From positions 31,175,913 through 31,239,912 of the forward strand of contig NC_133106.1 of the NCBI RefSeq assembly GCF_022965805.1: 64,000 nt of DNA, written 5' to 3'. Below the pieces are notes generated by a model. It saw nothing but the letters and a program-made list of their open reading frames with translations. It made no database searches and was not told the DNA's origin. Source of the DNA: Primulina eburnea (Eukaryota; Streptophyta; Magnoliopsida; Lamiales; Gesneriaceae). Position 1 is the first letter of the stretch, and each line of letters starts with the position of its first letter. Shown in pieces: positions 62,546-64,000 of this stretch. A program made the translations under genes and the position numbers.

Positions 62546-62943
62546 TGTGAGGCCCAGGGCCGAAGAGGACGGGGGGAGATCGCCGGTGCCATGAGGTGGC
62601 ACGGACAATGAGCGACTCCTGGCAGGCTTCTAGGTGGAAGAAACATGAATGAACCGTTCTTACACCGGAAGGAGAGGGATTCCGAGACTGTTCAATGTAA
62701 TGGACTGTACAGTTGAAGAGAGCTTACAAGATCTGATTGGTACTACTCATATCACGAATGTGCATCTTCTTTTGGTAGCTCATCACATAAGAACTCTAAA
62801 GTTAAGCGTCCTTGACTTGGGGCAATTTTGGGATGGGTGAACTCCCGAGAAGTTTCCCAGAGTGCGTGTGAGTGAGGACATATGCACTCTGGAAAGACCC
62901 GTCTTGATACAGTGAGGACAGTCATCAAATCTGGGGCGTTACA
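62546..62943 (+). repeat. Cassandra 5' LTR
   Basis: 398 bp, TG..CA. Closely matches the 3' LTR, with scattered substitutions, indicating a moderately recent insertion. Confidence 0.9.
62798..62853 (+). promoter_or_regulatory. 5S-rRNA-like pol III internal promoter in Cassandra LTR1
   Basis: Box A-like AAAGTTAAGCGTCCTTG, intermediate element-like GGGATGGG and box C-like GGGTGAACTCCCGAGAAGT occur in 5S order and spacing, preceded by CATCACATAAGAACTC (compare CATCAGAACTC in 5S rRNA). Confidence 0.8.
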
Positions 62944-62945
62944 AA

Positions 62946-62958
62946 TGGTATCAGAGCC
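62946..62958 (+). other. primer-binding site complementary to initiator tRNA-Met
   Basis: TGGTATCAGAGCC, 2 nt after the 5' LTR, the standard position and sequence. Confidence 0.9.
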
Positions 62959-63013
62959 TACCTCTCCGAGTACGGTGTGGTTCGGGGACGAATCAAGCGG
63001 AAGCTAGTGGGCA

Positions 63014-63412
63014 TGTGAGGCCCGGGGCCGAAGAGGGTGGGGGGTGATCGCCGGTGCCATGAGGTGGCACGGACAATGAGCGGCTCTTGGCATGCTTCTA
63101 GGTGGAGGGAACATGAATGAACCGTTCTTACACCGGAAGGAGAGGGATTCCGAGACTGTTCAATGTAATGGACTGTATAGTTGAAGAGGGCTTAAAAGAT
63201 TTGATTGATACTACTCATATCACGAAGGTGTATCTTCTTTTCGGTAGCTCATCACATAAGAACTCTAAAGTTAAGCGTGCTTGACTTGAGGTAATTTTGG
63301 GATGAGTGACGTCCTGGGAAGTTTCCCAGGGTGCGTGTGAGTGAGGACATAAGCACGCTAGAAAGACCCGTCTTGATACAGTGAGGACAGTTATCGAATC
63401 TGGGGCGTTACA
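63014..63412 (+). repeat. Cassandra 3' LTR
   Basis: 399 bp, TG..CA. Its 5S-like region is closer to consensus 5S rRNA (TTAAGCGTGCTTG, GTCCTGGGAAGT) than that of the 5' LTR. Confidence 0.9.
63268..63322 (+). promoter_or_regulatory. 5S-rRNA-like pol III internal promoter in Cassandra LTR2
   Basis: Box A-like AAGTTAAGCGTGCTTG, GGGATGAG and box C-like GAGTGACGTCCTGGGAAGT, close to plant 5S rRNA. Confidence 0.85.
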
Positions 63413-63649
63413 ACTCCTTTGCATAAATATGACGTCATGTTGGACACCCTCTGAATTATTATGTAAATTACTTTCCACCCCCATAAAATTTTAACCCGTT
63501 TGCCTTTTTCTCTTACTTTTTTTTTTTAATATCGAATAATTTTGATTCAGGCGAGCATAGTTGTGGGAGTGTTCATCATGCTGGCATCAACCATCGGTGG
63601 CCTGAGAAATATTATTACTGATGCCTCAACTTATGAATTCTATTCGTAG

Positions 63650-64000
63650 ATTGAGTGTGGTGATTTTATGTCTTCATTCCCCTGAAACTCTGTAGTGTAA
63701 ACAATTAATCCAATATATTTCATAATTATAGATATATCCTGCATATGTTCGATGGAGTCCATATTACTTTAGTCTGAATTTATTCTTTCTTCATAAAAAC
63801 AAAAGCCGTGTGTTGAAGCATATTTTCAAGAAAAAATAGTGTATTTAGATATCTAAATAAATTAATTGTTATAAGGATTTTATTTTAATTGTTATCTAAC
63901 ATGCACGTTCATATGAACACCGATGAAGTGACATTCATCTATTAGATGTACGATTTTTTAATGTTTCATTATATCCAATAGGTAAAAACCACTTCAACGG
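63650..64000. other. non-coding 3' edge of the window
   Basis: Downstream of the LHT-like stop. AT-rich, possibly the relic's old 3' untranslated region; nothing else recognised. Confidence 0.5.

Larger units (their letters stand above)
62546..63412 (+). mobile_element. Cassandra-type TRIM retrotransposon (complete, 867 bp)
   Basis: Two near-identical LTRs, 62546-62943 and 63014-63412 (TGTGAGGCCC .. GGGGCGTTACA), enclose only 70 bp. The interior starts, after two bases, with TGGTATCAGAGCC (62946-62958), a perfect tRNA-iMet primer-binding site. Flanks CCTCC (62541-62545) and ACTCC (63413-63417) fit a 5 bp duplication with one mismatch. Each LTR holds a 5S-rRNA-like segment with pol III internal promoter boxes, the hallmark of Cassandra. 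No protein is encoded; it must use the machinery of other elements. Confidence 0.9.
62283..63649 (+). pseudogene. 3' relic of a lysine-histidine-transporter-like (LHT/LHL8) amino acid permease
   Basis: Two blocks join in phase 0 across a GTAAGT donor (62367) and a TTCAG acceptor (63548-63550). The blocks are 62283-62366 (ends KKSQRFSRSWIINW) and 63551-63649 (ASIVVGVFIMLASTIGGLRN, then IITDASTYEFYS, stop). LHT proteins end with just this layout: a basic KPKRFS-like loop, SWxxNW, a last membrane helix with IGGLR, and YxFYS. About nine upstream membrane helices are missing; the block is preceded by retroelement sequence. The 'intron' carries a TRIM-B LTR and a Cassandra element. The N-terminal part of the first block (PSMRKKIRTLWL) has drifted from the family. 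It is a relic, unless the rest lies beyond an insertion outside the window. Confidence 0.65.

Noticed and set aside
63215..63484. 89-codon minus-strand frame
   Set aside because: Falls across the Cassandra 3' LTR, which is non-coding.
63574..63593. Resemblance of ATCATGCTGGCATCAACC to a miR167 star strand
   Set aside because: It lies within the LHT-like last exon and no complementary arm is nearby.

Overview
The window is AT-rich nuclear DNA from a flowering plant, almost certainly a dicot. It has spliced genes with GT/AG introns, plant-only transcription factor families (RAV, WIP, NIGT1/HHO), a plastid-targeted methionine aminopeptidase, a DVL/RTFL micropeptide, a FUSED/TIO-type kinase, and a dense layer of plant transposable elements. 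I cannot place the species. No CRISPR array, operon, rRNA gene or intact tRNA gene was seen.

Layout. 1-2800: 3' half of a Ty1/copia retrotransposon (integrase, reverse transcriptase and RNase H in one open frame, polypurine tract, 3' LTR). 2801-7200: non-coding, with a small TRIM retroelement (TRIM-B) and the first of many copies of a ~180 bp MITE (called MITE-A here). 7242-7370 (-): a 42-residue DVL/RTFL peptide gene with its own TATA box. 7700-28300: a long gene desert of MITEs, hairpins, AT repeats, two SINEs, a minus-strand TRIM (TRIM-C) split by two later insertions, and two probable solo LTRs. 28333-29418 (+): an intronless RAV (AP2-B3) repressor gene. 33984-40641 (+): a ten-exon chloroplast methionine aminopeptidase gene (MAP1B). 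43914-45325 (-): a two-exon WIP-type zinc-finger gene. 49421-51167 (+): a five-exon NIGT1/HHO2-type GARP repressor gene. 56599-58121 (-): a seven-exon TIO/FUSED-like kinase whose catalytic domain stops after subdomain IX. 62283-63649 (+): last two exons of a lysine-histidine-transporter-like gene, its 5' part lost; the intron between them holds a TRIM-B LTR and a complete Cassandra element (a TRIM whose LTRs carry a 5S-rRNA-like pol III region).

The genes do not form a pathway. RAV, WIP and HHO proteins are independent nuclear regulators (flowering/growth, tissue patterning, nitrate/phosphate response), MAP1B matures plastid proteins, and TIO-type kinases act in cytokinesis. The main novelty is the mobile-element record: about 15 copies of MITE-A, several with clear 9-10 bp target-site duplications and two of them close to genes; three TRIM families; and several near-perfect hairpins. 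Exon limits come from reading splice sites and keeping frame and family motifs continuous; no alignment or expression data were available.
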